A stretch of DNA of 35,333 bases from Linderina pennispora (lineage: Eukaryota; Kickxellomycota; Kickxellomycetes; Kickxellales; Kickxellaceae). The first letter of the stretch is position 1. Each line of letters begins with the position of its first letter. A program made the translations under genes and the position numbers. Below, piece after piece: positions 9,171-18,791 of the stretch. Under the pieces are notes generated by a model. It had not been told where the DNA came from. It was given only the letters and a program-made list of their open reading frames with translations, and searched no databases. The stretch is from the NCBI RefSeq assembly GCF_002104995.1, contig NW_024468348.1, positions 1-35,333 of the forward strand, read 5' to 3'.

Positions 9171-10736
9171 CTAAGCAATTGGATCCCTGGACAGCTGGCG
9201 CGCCAGCTCAATCAGCATACGCGTCGGACGGCCCGTCATGCCAGCCGAGTGGTACCCGGTCGAGTTGCTTGTCTCCATAGGCCCCGCAATGTCAAGATGC
9301 GCCCACCTCGGGATCTCCTCGTCGTTTGTCTGCTCCGCTGGCACCTTGGGTGGGGTCAGTCTTGGGCCATTGACGAACTGGCGCAGGAACGCCGCCGCCG
9401 TGCATGAGCCAGCCTCGCTCTTATTTCCAATGTTGGATAGATCTGCCACATTCGACTTGAGCATCGTGTCCCAGGTGTCGTGCAGGGGCATGCGCCAGAC
9501 TGCCTCGTCAGACGTCTTGCCGGCCTTCTCGATCTGCTGCCAGAGCTTGGGGCTCGCAGAGAACACGCCCGTGTACAGCTCACCCAGCGCCACCACCATC
9601 GCACCCGTGAGTGTCGCCACATCGATGATGTTCTCGGGCTTGTGCTGCTCGACCGTGTAGTGCAGCGCATCAGCCAGCACAATGCGACCCTCGGCATCGG
9701 TGTTCATGACTTCGACCGTCAGACCGGCCCGCGACGTATACACATCCGACACCTTAGTCGCCTTGCCATTGATCATGTTCTCACACAGCGGCACGGTCGC
9801 CACCATGTTGATCGGCAGCTGGAGCTCAGCAATCGCCCTCATCGCCGACACAACCGTCGCGCCACCACCCATGTCGCCTTTCATCATGTCCATGGACTTC
9901 CCTGGCTTCAGGCTATAGCCTCCGGTATCAAAGGTGATACCCTTGCCAACCATGGCCAGGCTGACAGAGTCCGAGGAAGGCGCACCGCGGTAGATGATCT
10001 CAAGGAACTTGAGCGGCTCGTCGGAGCCCGCGGAAACTGCCAGAAGGCCGCCCATGCGCTGCTGCTCGACCCACGCCTTGTCGTAGATGTTTACCTGCAC
10101 GTTCGCAAACTTTGAGAGCTCCGACTGCATGCGCTCAGCGAAGATGGTCGGCGTCATGTAGTTTGCGGGTGTGTTCGTCAGATCGCGCGCCAGGTTCTGC
10201 GCCTCCGCATACACCTTGCCGACCTGCCACGCTTCGCTGGCCGCACTAGTCACCGAAACTGGCGTCTTCTCCTCTCCCTGCTTGCTCTTGAACTGATCGA
10301 ACTTGTACAGGCCCAAGACTGCACCCTCGCCTGCCGACTGCGCACACGGCATCGGCGCAACATTCACTGTCTCGACGCTCTGGGCAGCCAGCTTCTTGAT
10401 GCCAGTAGCAACAGCCTTGCGCACAATTTCTGACGTGTGCTGCTCCAGCTGTGCGGTGCTTCCCAGGCCGACAACTGCGATCTGGGTGGAGCCATCAGAG
10501 CTCAAAACTACGTGCACATCGCCAACGTCGCCCTTGGTGCCCAGCGCAGAGACCTCAGATTGGATCTTGGCTGCCTGCTCACCAGTGATCTGCACCTTGT
10601 CGCCCATGTACAGCTTGTTGTCGAGAAGACCAATTACAAGACCTTGCTTGGCAGCAGATCGAGAGACGGTTGCCGAGAAGAGGCGTTTGAGAACAGCCGT
10701 GGCTGGAACTGCGTGAACCCGCGTAATTGCCTGCAT
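9171..10736 (-). CDS. M17 family leucyl aminopeptidase, possibly mitochondrial
   Basis: M17 enzymes are two-metal aminopeptidases that remove N-terminal residues such as Leu, usually as hexamers. In the 521-residue product the metal and catalytic residues are in place: K265 and D270 (VGKGITFDTGG), K277, D288 (MKGDMGGGA), then D347, E349 and R351 in the signature NTDAEGRIVLADAL. An N-terminal macro-like domain precedes the peptidase domain. The chosen start gives a basic, hydroxylated leader (MQAITRVHAVPATAVLKRLF...) typical of mitochondrial import. An in-frame ATG at 10817 would add 27 residues forming a Leu-rich hydrophobic helix; that stretch also contains GTATCT...TTAG and TTTTATA, so I read it as leader DNA. 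It converges with SEC23 (111 bp between stops). Confidence 0.9.
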   Translation of the reverse strand: MQAITRVHAVPATAVLKRLFSATVSRSAAKQGLVIGLLDNKLYMGDKVQITGEQAAKIQSEVSALGTKGDVGDVHVVLSSDGSTQIAVVGLGSTAQLEQHTSEIVRKAVATGIKKLAAQSVETVNVAPMPCAQSAGEGAVLGLYKFDQFKSKQGEEKTPVSVTSAASEAWQVGKVYAEAQNLARDLTNTPANYMTPTIFAERMQSELSKFANVQVNIYDKAWVEQQRMGGLLAVSAGSDEPLKFLEIIYRGAPSSDSVSLAMVGKGITFDTGGYSLKPGKSMDMMKGDMGGGATVVSAMRAIAELQLPINMVATVPLCENMINGKATKVSDVYTSRAGLTVEVMNTDAEGRIVLADALHYTVEQHKPENIIDVATLTGAMVVALGELYTGVFSASPKLWQQIEKAGKTSDEAVWRMPLHDTWDTMLKSNVADLSNIGNKSEAGSCTAAAFLRQFVNGPRLTPPKVPAEQTNDEEIPRWAHLDIAGPMETSNSTGYHSAGMTGRPTRMLIELARQLSRDPIA

Positions 10737-11072
10737 TCTTGTACAAAGGAAAAGTATGGCTAGGTATAAAAGCAATAAGCTAAGGAGAACAGAAAGGAGA
10801 TACTTCCTGTAAGACATACAGAGACCAGCCCTTCATGCAGCGCAAGATATCGAGCAGATTCGGAGACCAGACGTCATTTGCTCCTATCGGTGATGAATTA
10901 CAGCAAGTGATCATAATCAAGGTAATACGGTCTCAGTCTGTGCTTCTTCTACTTAGCTGGGCGGTCATGGCGACATTACCATGGCGAAGACAACTCATTT
11001 CAAAAGTCAACAGTAGCTGCTCAATCTGCCGCGCAAGCAGCATGACCCTCTGCTGGTATTTCTTTTCTGGTA

Positions 11073-11256
11073 CATATTTGGCCCAGGAGATGATGGTCGG
11101 CCTGACAGACTGACACTCCAAGCACACTCGCCTCATACTTCATACTTCACACCTTTTCGATATCCTCTATCTTTACATTTTACACATACAGTGCCAAATA
11201 TCTCTGCTGTGCTTCAGCCTAGCGGTATTTGCCGTTATTTACGGCACTCCACCGGT
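11073..11256 (+). repeat. Left copy of a 184-bp direct repeat flanking FunK1
   Basis: The segment from CATATTTGGCCCAGG to CACTCCACCGGT recurs at 14945-15128 in the same orientation. By eye I count 7 substitutions and no indels over 184 bp (about 96% identity). Similarity continues at a lower level upstream (about 10985-11072 against 14860-14944) and for about 50 bp downstream with small gaps. The two copies bracket the FunK1 kinase gene. Confidence 0.9.
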
Positions 11257-11712
11257 TCTCCGGGGGTACGGATCTCGCAACTCAGGATTACCTGAGTGGT
11301 AACAAACATTATCTCTAGGCAAAATGAAGAATAGAAGACGGTCAGAATTCAAAATGCTATCAGCAAATAGTCCAGAGTCACTTCATCCAAACTGGCATGA
11401 AAGGATATCTAGATTCAAGACGCCAAACATAATAATGTATTTAGGAATTCGGTCGTACAGTAGTAGATTTTGCGTTAAATACCTGTATCATTTGTTTGTG
11501 TGGCTATGTGTAGTGTTGTGAAGGCAATAGCATGCGAAAATATTTAGAAGGAAAAAGCAGATATTCGAAACTAAAAAGATAATAGAAAAGATACCAAATG
11601 CTAGAGCTGCACCCCTTTCAGGCCTGTAGCATAATGGTGCATTCCTGAGAAGGGTGGGCACATGGGCTCCTTGTCAGTCCCTATGTTGGCATCACTGTGG
11701 GTGTCCACGGTG

Positions 11713-11734
11713 ACAATACCACCGGTGGTATTGT
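11713..11734. repeat. 22-bp perfect palindrome downstream of FunK1
   Basis: The left half ACAATACCACC (11713-11723) is the exact reverse complement of the right half, centred on ACC|GGT. It lies 61 bp past the FunK1 stop, so it could form a hairpin in that transcript's 3' UTR, or be a protein-binding dyad. Confidence 0.6.
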
Positions 11735-11795
11735 TGCTAGGTGCGCAACAATATTAGATTCCTCTTTTACACAAAACCACTGCAAATATATAGCG

Positions 11796-14567
11796 CTAAA
11801 CCTTCTGGCGTTTCGGATCTGGCTCATTCGTGTCGTCGCCATCGTCTGAATCATTGCTGTCGCCGTCATCGCTGTTGTCACTATCGTCACTGTCGTTGCC
11901 CCCGGCGTTAGCTGGGCCGGCGTTTTCCTGAGCAAACTTCCGGATACACCAATCCTCATATTCAGGCAATGCCGCGTAGCTTTTAAAGCTGTGGAAATGC
12001 GTTGAACTCCCAACCAGATCACCGAGGATCTCGGCCAGACCAGTCACCCAGTCGTGGATTGCGGTTGACTCCAGGCGCGGATCTCTATCCTTAATATTGA
12101 GGGTAGTACCTGGCTTGTGTTCGCTGAATAGCAAACGATAAAAGAGCCCAAGTAACTTGCGCCAACTTGTGTGGCACCTCTCGGAGATATATGCCATGCA
12201 ACTCTTCTCGGTTTGGAGCCAGTCCTCGCGTTTGTGCAGCAGCTCCTTGTCATCAACGCTGTTGCCCCAGATGGCATCCATTTCCGATTTGCTCCTGCTG
12301 GTGTTAGGGAATACCTTGTAGATCGCGTGGAAGAGTGTGAGAAACATAGACTCGATATCGTCGACCAGCGACCTCCATTCCGTGCCACTGAGAACGCGCC
12401 ATCCCATGTAAACCCTCGTCCCAGTGATCGCAACTACGCCAACATCATTTACACGGCGGCCATCGCATAGAATGAGTGCAAACTCCCAGTCAATAACAAA
12501 TGGCTCATCATCAGCACACCGCTTCCCGTTGCGTACCAGCAAGTTGCCTGATGAGATGTCGCGGTGGATCGTTGAGGGCTCGCCAGCCGATGCAGCAAAT
12601 AGGGTGTGGAGATATCCAGCAGCGACGTTGACCAAGCGCCACTCATCGGCAGAGTGCGCCTTAATATTAGCGACGAACTCGTCGATTGTATCCCCACAGT
12701 CCTCCATGAGATAGGCTTCACCTCGCATCGATCCGATATTCGCGTTGACACCACCTATGTGGGCAAATTGCCCATGCCAGTGTACCTTTGGCGTGTGTGG
12801 AACGCCGGCTAGAGCCAGCTGCTCATAGATATACGACTCGCGTAGAAGACGACTCTTGCCCCATAGCACTTTGAGGAAGCAGGGGGTCTCGCTACCAGTA
12901 GTATTCGAAATGGCTTTACAGCCCCACGAGATTGTGCCGACTGGCCGTTGGCAGCGCCCCAATAGCTCCGACCTGCCAATGAGAGGCGTGATGGTTATAG
13001 ACTCAAGGCGGCTCGATGTAGCTGCAGCGCCGAAGGGATCAGAAATAGCGCTAGGCTGAATCATCCACAGAGGTTCCACAGGAGCAACAACGATCGGCTT
13101 CACGAATGTGAAGGGGGAAACACAGTTCCTCTCACAGGGGAAAAGCCATCCAAAGTGGCTAATAGGCAGAGTAAATATGGTCAAGAGGAATCGTACAGTA
13201 TCTTTGCAGGCATCCACGTTGGAGGGCTGGGAGATTTCGCCCGCTTGGTCCATGGAGAGCACACAGTGCCCGATGCCCTTGGAACGTTTAGCCGTATCGT
13301 CGCTGTACTTTATGAACGGCAGCTTACCAACCTCTGCTTTGCAGATGCCACCGCGTGTGTTGGAGAAGGCCCAGAGCTTGCCCTCAATCACCATCATTCC
13401 GACGCAATGGATTCGCCAGTAGCTCTCCCACATGCGGAGAAGGTAAGTTGAGAGTTGGCCATGGCTTTTCGTATCCGTAGCTGGTATACGCGCTCCCTTA
13501 AGCTCGACGAATGAAGCCATGTCATGCCACCTGACATGCTCATTTTCGCACCATCCCGTCGGAACTATGCTAATGTCCGGCTTACCTTTCCCATCGATTT
13601 CCTTGTTCGATGTCACCAGGTAACCCAAAGTACGCGCACCGGGGACCGATTTGTCGAGCTCCTCGACAATGCTCTGGAGGAGGAGTGCGAACCCGGCTTC
13701 GACCGAATCTTCTTTGTGCAGCCCCTTACCCTCGAGCACATTGGGGATTCCAGCTCTTGGAGTGTGGCTGCGGTACCGCCTCTCGAATTTGGAAATAATA
13801 TTGGTGACAAGATCGGTGCCATCAGGCAGGGGGTCACCATAAGCAAGGCTGGTCTTTAAGTCCACCAGTATACTACTGCGAGTAGTTATGGCAAGCCACT
13901 CCCTCTTGCATTTTGCGCCCCGATACTGATACATGTCCTTGATCTTGCCCGGCTTGTGCGAGGATATTTCGCCCCTCGCGTAGGTTGAGCCTATATGAGA
14001 TAGTATTGATTGAGTTATGTGCATCTTGTAAGGCCTATCGCTCTGGATGGTAAGAGGATACTCCTGCAGCTGAATATCAAGCAAGCAGATGCTGGATTAT
14101 TATATTGCATACTTACGTCTATCAGTGATACTGCTTGTGTTTCGTGATCCTCTTTTGTGGCCCTTAGATAGCTGACCACCTTGCTGACCAGATGTGTTCT
14201 AGTTCGAGGAAATAAAGGTGTAAATTAGCACAGTGAATGACAAGGGCTTGCACAAAACAACGAGACACCAAATGCTGTGATGCCATATCTTAGCCATTTT
14301 TGGACCTACCTGTGAGCTGTGACCAGAGTCCCGTCCCCTTCTTACGTTGGTACTACTGGCTGGCCCCTTGTTATTGAGAGCCACAAGGAGGTTCATTAAC
14401 CTTTCATCGCGCTTTGCCTGTTCTGCGTCTCGTCTCTCGTCACGCTCAGCCTGTTCTGCGCCTCGTCTCTCATCACGCTCAGCTTGCTCTGCCCTCAATT
14501 TCTCGTCTCGTTCTGCTTGGGCAATTAGAAACTTGCCCAAAATGCTTTCCAAGTGCGATAAATCCAT
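11796..14567 (-). CDS. FunK1-type fungal protein kinase with PD-(D/E)XK-like N-terminal region, acidic tail and NLS
   Basis: The last exon (14069-11796) carries the kinase signatures: Lys in CFLKVLWG (12872-12870), catalytic Asp in HRDISSGNLLV (12560-12558) and metal-binding Asp in FVIDWEFA (12491-12489). Upstream, KPDISIVP (Asp 13577-13575), FVELKG (Glu 13505-13503, Lys 13499-13497) and a following helix with QLSTYL match the D..ExK..QxxxY pattern of restriction-endonuclease-fold nucleases, a layout common to FunK1 proteins. The C-terminus is a Ser/Asp/Asn-rich acidic run followed by PKRQKV, a likely nuclear localisation signal. Upstream exons: 14198-14117 (THLVSKVVSYLRATKEDHET) joins exon 3 perfectly through a 47-nt intron. 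A coiled-coil exon 14567-14310 has a perfect donor but joins in frame only if the weak acceptor at 14180 is used (864 aa); with the better TAG acceptor the frame is off by one. The substrate is unknown. Confidence 0.8.
14070..14116 (-). other. 47-nt intron in the FunK1 gene
   Basis: On the minus strand GAC|GTAAGTATG is a textbook donor and TGATATTCAG| a good acceptor. Splicing joins the frame ending AVSLID directly to LQEYPLTIQ, extending the conserved reading frame of the large kinase exon upstream. Confidence 0.75.
14408..14525 (-). repeat. 30-nt tandem repeat encoding a heptad-like AERDERR coiled coil
   Basis: Minus-strand codons give three and a half copies of a ten-residue unit close to AEQAERDERR. 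The DNA copies differ by a few substitutions. The product would be a highly charged single helix or coiled coil, here at the N-terminus of the FunK1 gene model. Confidence 0.7.
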
Positions 14568-14944
14568 GTCAAGGAGGCGTGAAATTACTAGTGTGGCCGA
14601 AAACCTAAGGCTGTAATGAAAAGAGAGAGCAATTGCTGGATAAACCGAAACCAGAATGTCAGTATGAAAAAATACACAGAAATTGAAATGCAAGAAAGAG
14701 TGCAGGAGAAAAAGCAATTGTTTTTCTTCCTAATATACACAAGCATTTGCGCAGTTGAGTCAGTGTTGACACTAACAAGACTTGCAGAACCCCTTCTATA
14801 GCATTAATCCCATGTGATGGATGTAATTAGATTAAGCAACTCGCTGCATTGTAGCGATGAGGATGGAGTAACAATTCCAAATGTCAGCCGTAGCTACCCA
14901 GTCTACATAGCAGACAAGGAGATCCTCTGTTGGCTTTTCCGGTT

Positions 14945-15128
14945 CATATTTGGCCCAGGAGATGATGGTCGGCCTGACAGACTGACACTCCAAGCACACT
15001 CGCCTCATACTTCATACTTCATACCTTTTCGATATCCTCTATCTCTACATTTTACACATACAGTGCCAAATATCTCTGTTGCGCTTCAGCCTAGCGTTCT
15101 TTGCTGTTATTTACGGCACTCCACCGGT
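14945..15128 (+). repeat. Right copy of the 184-bp direct repeat flanking FunK1
   Basis: Same orientation as 11073-11256, differing at 7 positions by eye, six of them in the last 100 bp. The copies start 3872 bp apart. The reading frame through this copy is open (CWLFRFIFGPGDDGRPD), while the left copy's is shifted, so the ancestral sequence may have been coding. I find no TG..CA LTR ends. Confidence 0.9.
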
Positions 15129-15328
15129 CCATCAGAGTATGGCTCTTGCAGTCCGGATGATCTTGAACAGCAATAACTTGTCTCTTGGGTCAGAAGCTAA
15201 TGTACTCTACACACAATCAAGCCCAAGTGAGCAGACTGTTCCATCAACAACATGCTGAAGAGGGATTGAAGGATTTGCCTACTTCACCTAACTGGTCTTA
15301 AACCCATGTATTTTTGACTTCGCTTACA

Positions 15329-15760
15329 ATGACTGCCACTAGTTTACCGCACACCCCGTCGGGTGCAAAGTGCAAACGGACAAGCCTCTCTATATATGGC
15401 ACAGATAAACGATACGATCAGCCATCAGCTACATCCAAGAGTATCAGGAGGAACATGTCTATGGACACATCTGGGACTCAGGAGGAACGGGAAAGGCAAG
15501 CAGAAAAGTTAGCTATGGAGCGCCTACGGGGAATGAGTGATGCTGTGCATAACATGGCAATACCTGAGAACTCGATGAACAGCAGCCTTGCTGATGAACT
15601 GGTGATTTTCACAGCCGAGTTACTTGGGAAATACATACACAGTGATGATATGCTACATGGTGCTCATCACTCGCCCTATTGACTTTGACTTCGATTCTAG
15701 AAAGCATCTTAACATGTCATTTGAAGACATTGGAAAATTTGGCTCAGGAGGTTTCGACAA
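15329..15760 (+). pseudogene. Unidentified reading frame, probably broken after codon 117
   Basis: An ATG at 15329 opens 117 codons (stop at 15680-15682) with a polar, Ser/Thr/Lys-rich start (LPHTPSGAKCKRTSLS), a charged helix (EERERQAEKLAMERLRGM) and a hydrophobic end (ADELVIFTAELLGKYI). In another frame, coding-like sequence continues directly past the stop (SPIDFDFDSRKHLNMSFEDI GKFGSGGFDKL, read in two pieces), up to a TAG near 15777. That suggests a frameshifted gene rather than a short intact one. It begins 200 bp after the right repeat. No family is recognised. Confidence 0.4.
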
Positions 15761-16679
15761 ACTAAGCTGTTTTTAGGGGTTCAGTACAGTTTACACCAAA
15801 TATTATTGCTGTTGGCCAGAGAACAGGAGGCTACAATTTTTATGGATTGGGCGATCTGAAAAATGCATCAAATAGACAGACAGCATTTCGCAATAACATT
15901 TACGGCTTATTTTCCAGTGATTACCCTTGATCAGGATGTTTGAGATTTTAATGCGAGCGTAATGCTGAACTGCACATCCAAAACAAAAGCACAAGAGGTA
16001 TGCAAATCGCCGCTTGAAATTGTCCGCTTATCTCACGAAGAGCTGTACTGGTCAAAGTCTGGAAATCTCTGCATTCTGGCAACTGGTTGCCGCGATATGT
16101 GGCGGAACATAGGGAGTCGCTTAAGGCGGACTGATGACTAATACATTGAGAACCTGGTATTTTATTTTTATATTGATGCCTCTCTTTTGCCCGAATCACG
16201 CTGGACCGGGGAAAAGGCATTCGAGAAGGACGTGGAAGAAGCGTTCCCAGCCTGAGTCTGACAAATGCAAGAAAAATAAGAGGTGGACACCAAAATCCGC
16301 TGCATGCCTTCATGAAGTGCGGGGCTTCATCAACAGAACAATAGCCCGTGCATGCATGTGTGTAACTGCGAGCGGTTCCGCGTTATCCGGGATGGAGGGA
16401 ATTTAGTGCTGTTTTTTCCGGAGTTTGACGGCTCCGACAGTACAATTTCTGGATACTTATGAGGTTAATTCAGAGCCTGAATCTAAGGGCCGATCCACTG
16501 CGGCCAAACCCCCATGATGCCATTGGCTAAGATCGCCCAAGCATTGTGCAATGGTCGTCTCTACACGCTGCTGTTCTTGCATGTCCTGACAAATGCACAC
16601 AAGAGCAAGGCAGGGAAGCGCTCTTCAGGTTGAAACAGAATTTGTTAACACCCGAGGAGAGCAGTCAGAGAACGCAATG

Positions 16680-16687
16680 TATAAAAG
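16680..16687 (+). promoter_or_regulatory. TATA box of the ABCG transporter gene
   Basis: TATAAAAG lies 94 bp before the ATG at 16782, leaving room for a transcription start about 30 bp downstream and a short leader. Spacing resembles the TATA boxes seen before the genes at 24068 and 34799. Confidence 0.6.
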
Positions 16688-16781
16688 CGCAGCCCTCTGG
16701 CTGTGACTGGTGGCTGACTCCATACGCCGTACAACAATACATACACTACTCATATACCACTAGACAGATCCAGGCCTACAA

Positions 16782-18749
16782 ATGTCCGATATTAACTCGT
16801 CAAATACTTCTTTTGCTCACCCCGGCAACGAAGAGAAATCCGCCGAGGCTCCCTACACTGCAGACCCACGCCTGCCTATTCTCTCGTGGGACAACCTCAA
16901 CTATGATGTCAAGACCAAGGATGGCGGAACCCGGCGAGTGTTGCACGATATCAGTGGCGCCATCTACCCAGGCGAGCTGGTTGCCATCATGGGTGCCAGC
17001 GGCGCCGGCAAGACCACACTACTCAACATCTTGTCAGGCCGTGTTCAAGGCGGCCGGCTGTATGGCGACATCAAGTTCAACGGAAACAAGCGCGACGCAC
17101 ACTCATTCAAAAGACTGTTGGCATTTGTCGAGCAAGACGACCTGATGCATGCTTCGCTGACCGTTGAGGAGACCCTGCTGGCTTCAGCACGACTGCGCCT
17201 GTCCGATACCAAGTATACTGATGAGGACAAGAAGACACGGGTTGCTGAGATCCTCCGGCAGCTGCGCTTGACCCATGTGAAGGATACGCCTATTGGCGGG
17301 CACTTCGAGCGCGGTGTCAGTGGCGGTGAGCGCAAGCGTGCCAGCATTGGTGTAGAGTTGGTCACAGATCCAGCTATTCTTATGCTTGACGAGCCATCGT
17401 CTGGCCTAGACTCGACGTCGGCTGAAATGGTCGTTGCGCTGTCGAAGGAGATGTCGCGCAAGCGCAATCTTGGCACACTTATGACTATCCACCAGCCGAG
17501 CACTGAGATGGTGGGCATGTTTGACAAGCTGATTCTGCTCTCTCAGGGCAAGCTCGTTTACATGGGGCCTGCAAAGGACGCTGTCCAGTACTTTGCACAG
17601 CTCGGACATCCAAGCACTAACCCGAACCCCGCAAACTTTTTCATTGACCTGATGTCAATTGACTTTGCCTCCGACGAGGCAATGCAGGCGAGCGAGCTGC
17701 GCGTGCAGAAGCTAGTAGATGCGTTTGCCGAGTTCCGGGCTTCTGGTGAGAAGCTCCATTGGCCTACAAACAAGCATATTACTGGCTCAGGTCACGACAC
17801 GCCGGTGAATGGGAGCCAGGACATTTCAGAGCGCTTTAATGCCCTGCAGCCCGACATTTCCGACGAGCAGGCATCTTTGGTTGTCACCGAGCCGCTGCCC
17901 ATGAACAGGTGGATCCGCGAGACATGGGTGCTGTTTGAGCGCGACTGGAAGCTCCAGCTGCGCAACAGCGGACTTGTCAACGGCCTGGTGGCTCAGTGTC
18001 TCATTTCCATGCTGTTCATTGGTTTCGTGTTCTTCAAGCTCGGCAATTCGGAGGAGTCGGTGCAGAACCGTATTGGTGCTCTGTTTGCAATGGTTCTTCT
18101 GTCGGTCTTCCCAGTAGTTATCCCCGTAATGACCATGGTGTTGTCAGGTCGGGCAGTGCTGTTGCGTGAGCGGTCGGGCGGCGCATATCGGATGTCGAGC
18201 TACTTTGTGTCTCGGGTGCTGAGCATCATTCCGCTGGTGTTTGTGCCCTACTTTATCATGTATATCGGGATTTACTTCCTGGTGAAGTTCCAGGTGGACG
18301 CAGGCAAGTTCTTCATTGGGCTGGCGGTCTTTGTGTCCATTCTGCTCGCTTCCTTGGCGTTTGCCTTCGTAGTAGCAATGCTGGTGAATTCGATGGAGGT
18401 CGCGCACATCATCACACCGCTAACGCTGGCCATGCTAATGCTGTTTGCTGGCAACATGGCCAACTCGCACAGCATCACGCCAGTGCTGCGCTGGATCAAG
18501 TACATCTGCATGATGTACTATTCGTACTCGGCATTTGTGCAGAACGAGTTCAGCGGGCTGACCTTCAACTGCAAGGAGGGCTCAGTGTCGTGCTACCGCA
18601 CTGGCGAAGAGGTGATTGCTGGGTACAGCCTCGGAAACGAGACCATTGCAGAGTGCATTGTCATCAACCTGGCACTGGCGGTTGGCATGTATACCGCTGC
18701 CTATATGCTGCTGAGGTGGAAGATCAAGCCCAAGTATCTGTTTGTTTAA
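16782..18749 (+). CDS. ABCG (White/scarlet type) half-transporter
   Basis: ABCG half-transporters have one ATP-binding domain followed by six membrane helices and dimerise to export lipids, sterols or drugs. The 655-residue product shows Walker A GASGAGKTT (71-79), Q-loop Q118, signature VSGGERKR (179-186), Walker B AILMLDEP (198-205) and H-loop H237, with the NBD first. A linker (about 290-375) leads to hydrophobic helices from about 395 to 650, including a Cys-containing extracellular loop (NCKEGSVSCYRTG) before the last helix. Length is typical for a half-size member, so it should work as a dimer. The start is the first ATG after a TATA box; no intron is seen. An AATAAA lies at 18786-18791. 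The substrate cannot be told from sequence. Confidence 0.93.
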   Translation: MSDINSSNTSFAHPGNEEKSAEAPYTADPRLPILSWDNLNYDVKTKDGGTRRVLHDISGAIYPGELVAIMGASGAGKTTLLNILSGRVQGGRLYGDIKFNGNKRDAHSFKRLLAFVEQDDLMHASLTVEETLLASARLRLSDTKYTDEDKKTRVAEILRQLRLTHVKDTPIGGHFERGVSGGERKRASIGVELVTDPAILMLDEPSSGLDSTSAEMVVALSKEMSRKRNLGTLMTIHQPSTEMVGMFDKLILLSQGKLVYMGPAKDAVQYFAQLGHPSTNPNPANFFIDLMSIDFASDEAMQASELRVQKLVDAFAEFRASGEKLHWPTNKHITGSGHDTPVNGSQDISERFNALQPDISDEQASLVVTEPLPMNRWIRETWVLFERDWKLQLRNSGLVNGLVAQCLISMLFIGFVFFKLGNSEESVQNRIGALFAMVLLSVFPVVIPVMTMVLSGRAVLLRERSGGAYRMSSYFVSRVLSIIPLVFVPYFIMYIGIYFLVKFQVDAGKFFIGLAVFVSILLASLAFAFVVAMLVNSMEVAHIITPLTLAMLMLFAGNMANSHSITPVLRWIKYICMMYYSYSAFVQNEFSGLTFNCKEGSVSCYRTGEEVIAGYSLGNETIAECIVINLALAVGMYTAAYMLLRWKIKPKYLFV

Positions 18750-18785
18750 GGGCACATTAATTATGTTAATAGCAACTGTCTTCTG

Positions 18786-18791
18786 AATAAA
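18786..18791 (+). promoter_or_regulatory. Polyadenylation signal of the ABCG gene
   Basis: AATAAA lies 37 bp after the TAA at 18747-18749, a usual distance for fungal 3' ends. Confidence 0.45.

Larger units (their letters stand above)
10737..11795. other. Intergenic interval carrying the left copy of the direct repeat
   Basis: No intact gene. The interval holds the left 184-bp repeat (11073-11256), with weaker similarity to the right copy extending back to about 10985. The right part (11290-11600) is AT-rich and featureless. A 22-bp perfect palindrome lies at 11713-11734, just beyond the FunK1 stop codon. Confidence 0.5.
14568..16781. other. Accessory interval with right repeat, broken reading frames and the ABCG promoter
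   Basis: This interval contains the right 184-bp repeat, a small reading frame at 15329-15682 with an out-of-frame continuation, and coding-like scraps around 16180-16460 (for example NCERFRVIRDGGNLVLFF near 16355-16410) that cannot be joined. From about 16480 it is the 5' region of the ABCG gene, with a TATA box at 16680. Confidence 0.5.

Noticed and set aside
11073-15128. LTR retrotransposon with 184-bp LTRs
   Set aside because: No TG..CA ends, primer-binding site, polypurine tract, reverse transcriptase or integrase between the repeats, and similarity extends past both repeat edges.
16546-17145. 199-codon + strand frame overlapping the ABCG start
   Set aside because: It overlaps the promoter and NBD of the ABCG gene in another frame and has no family features.
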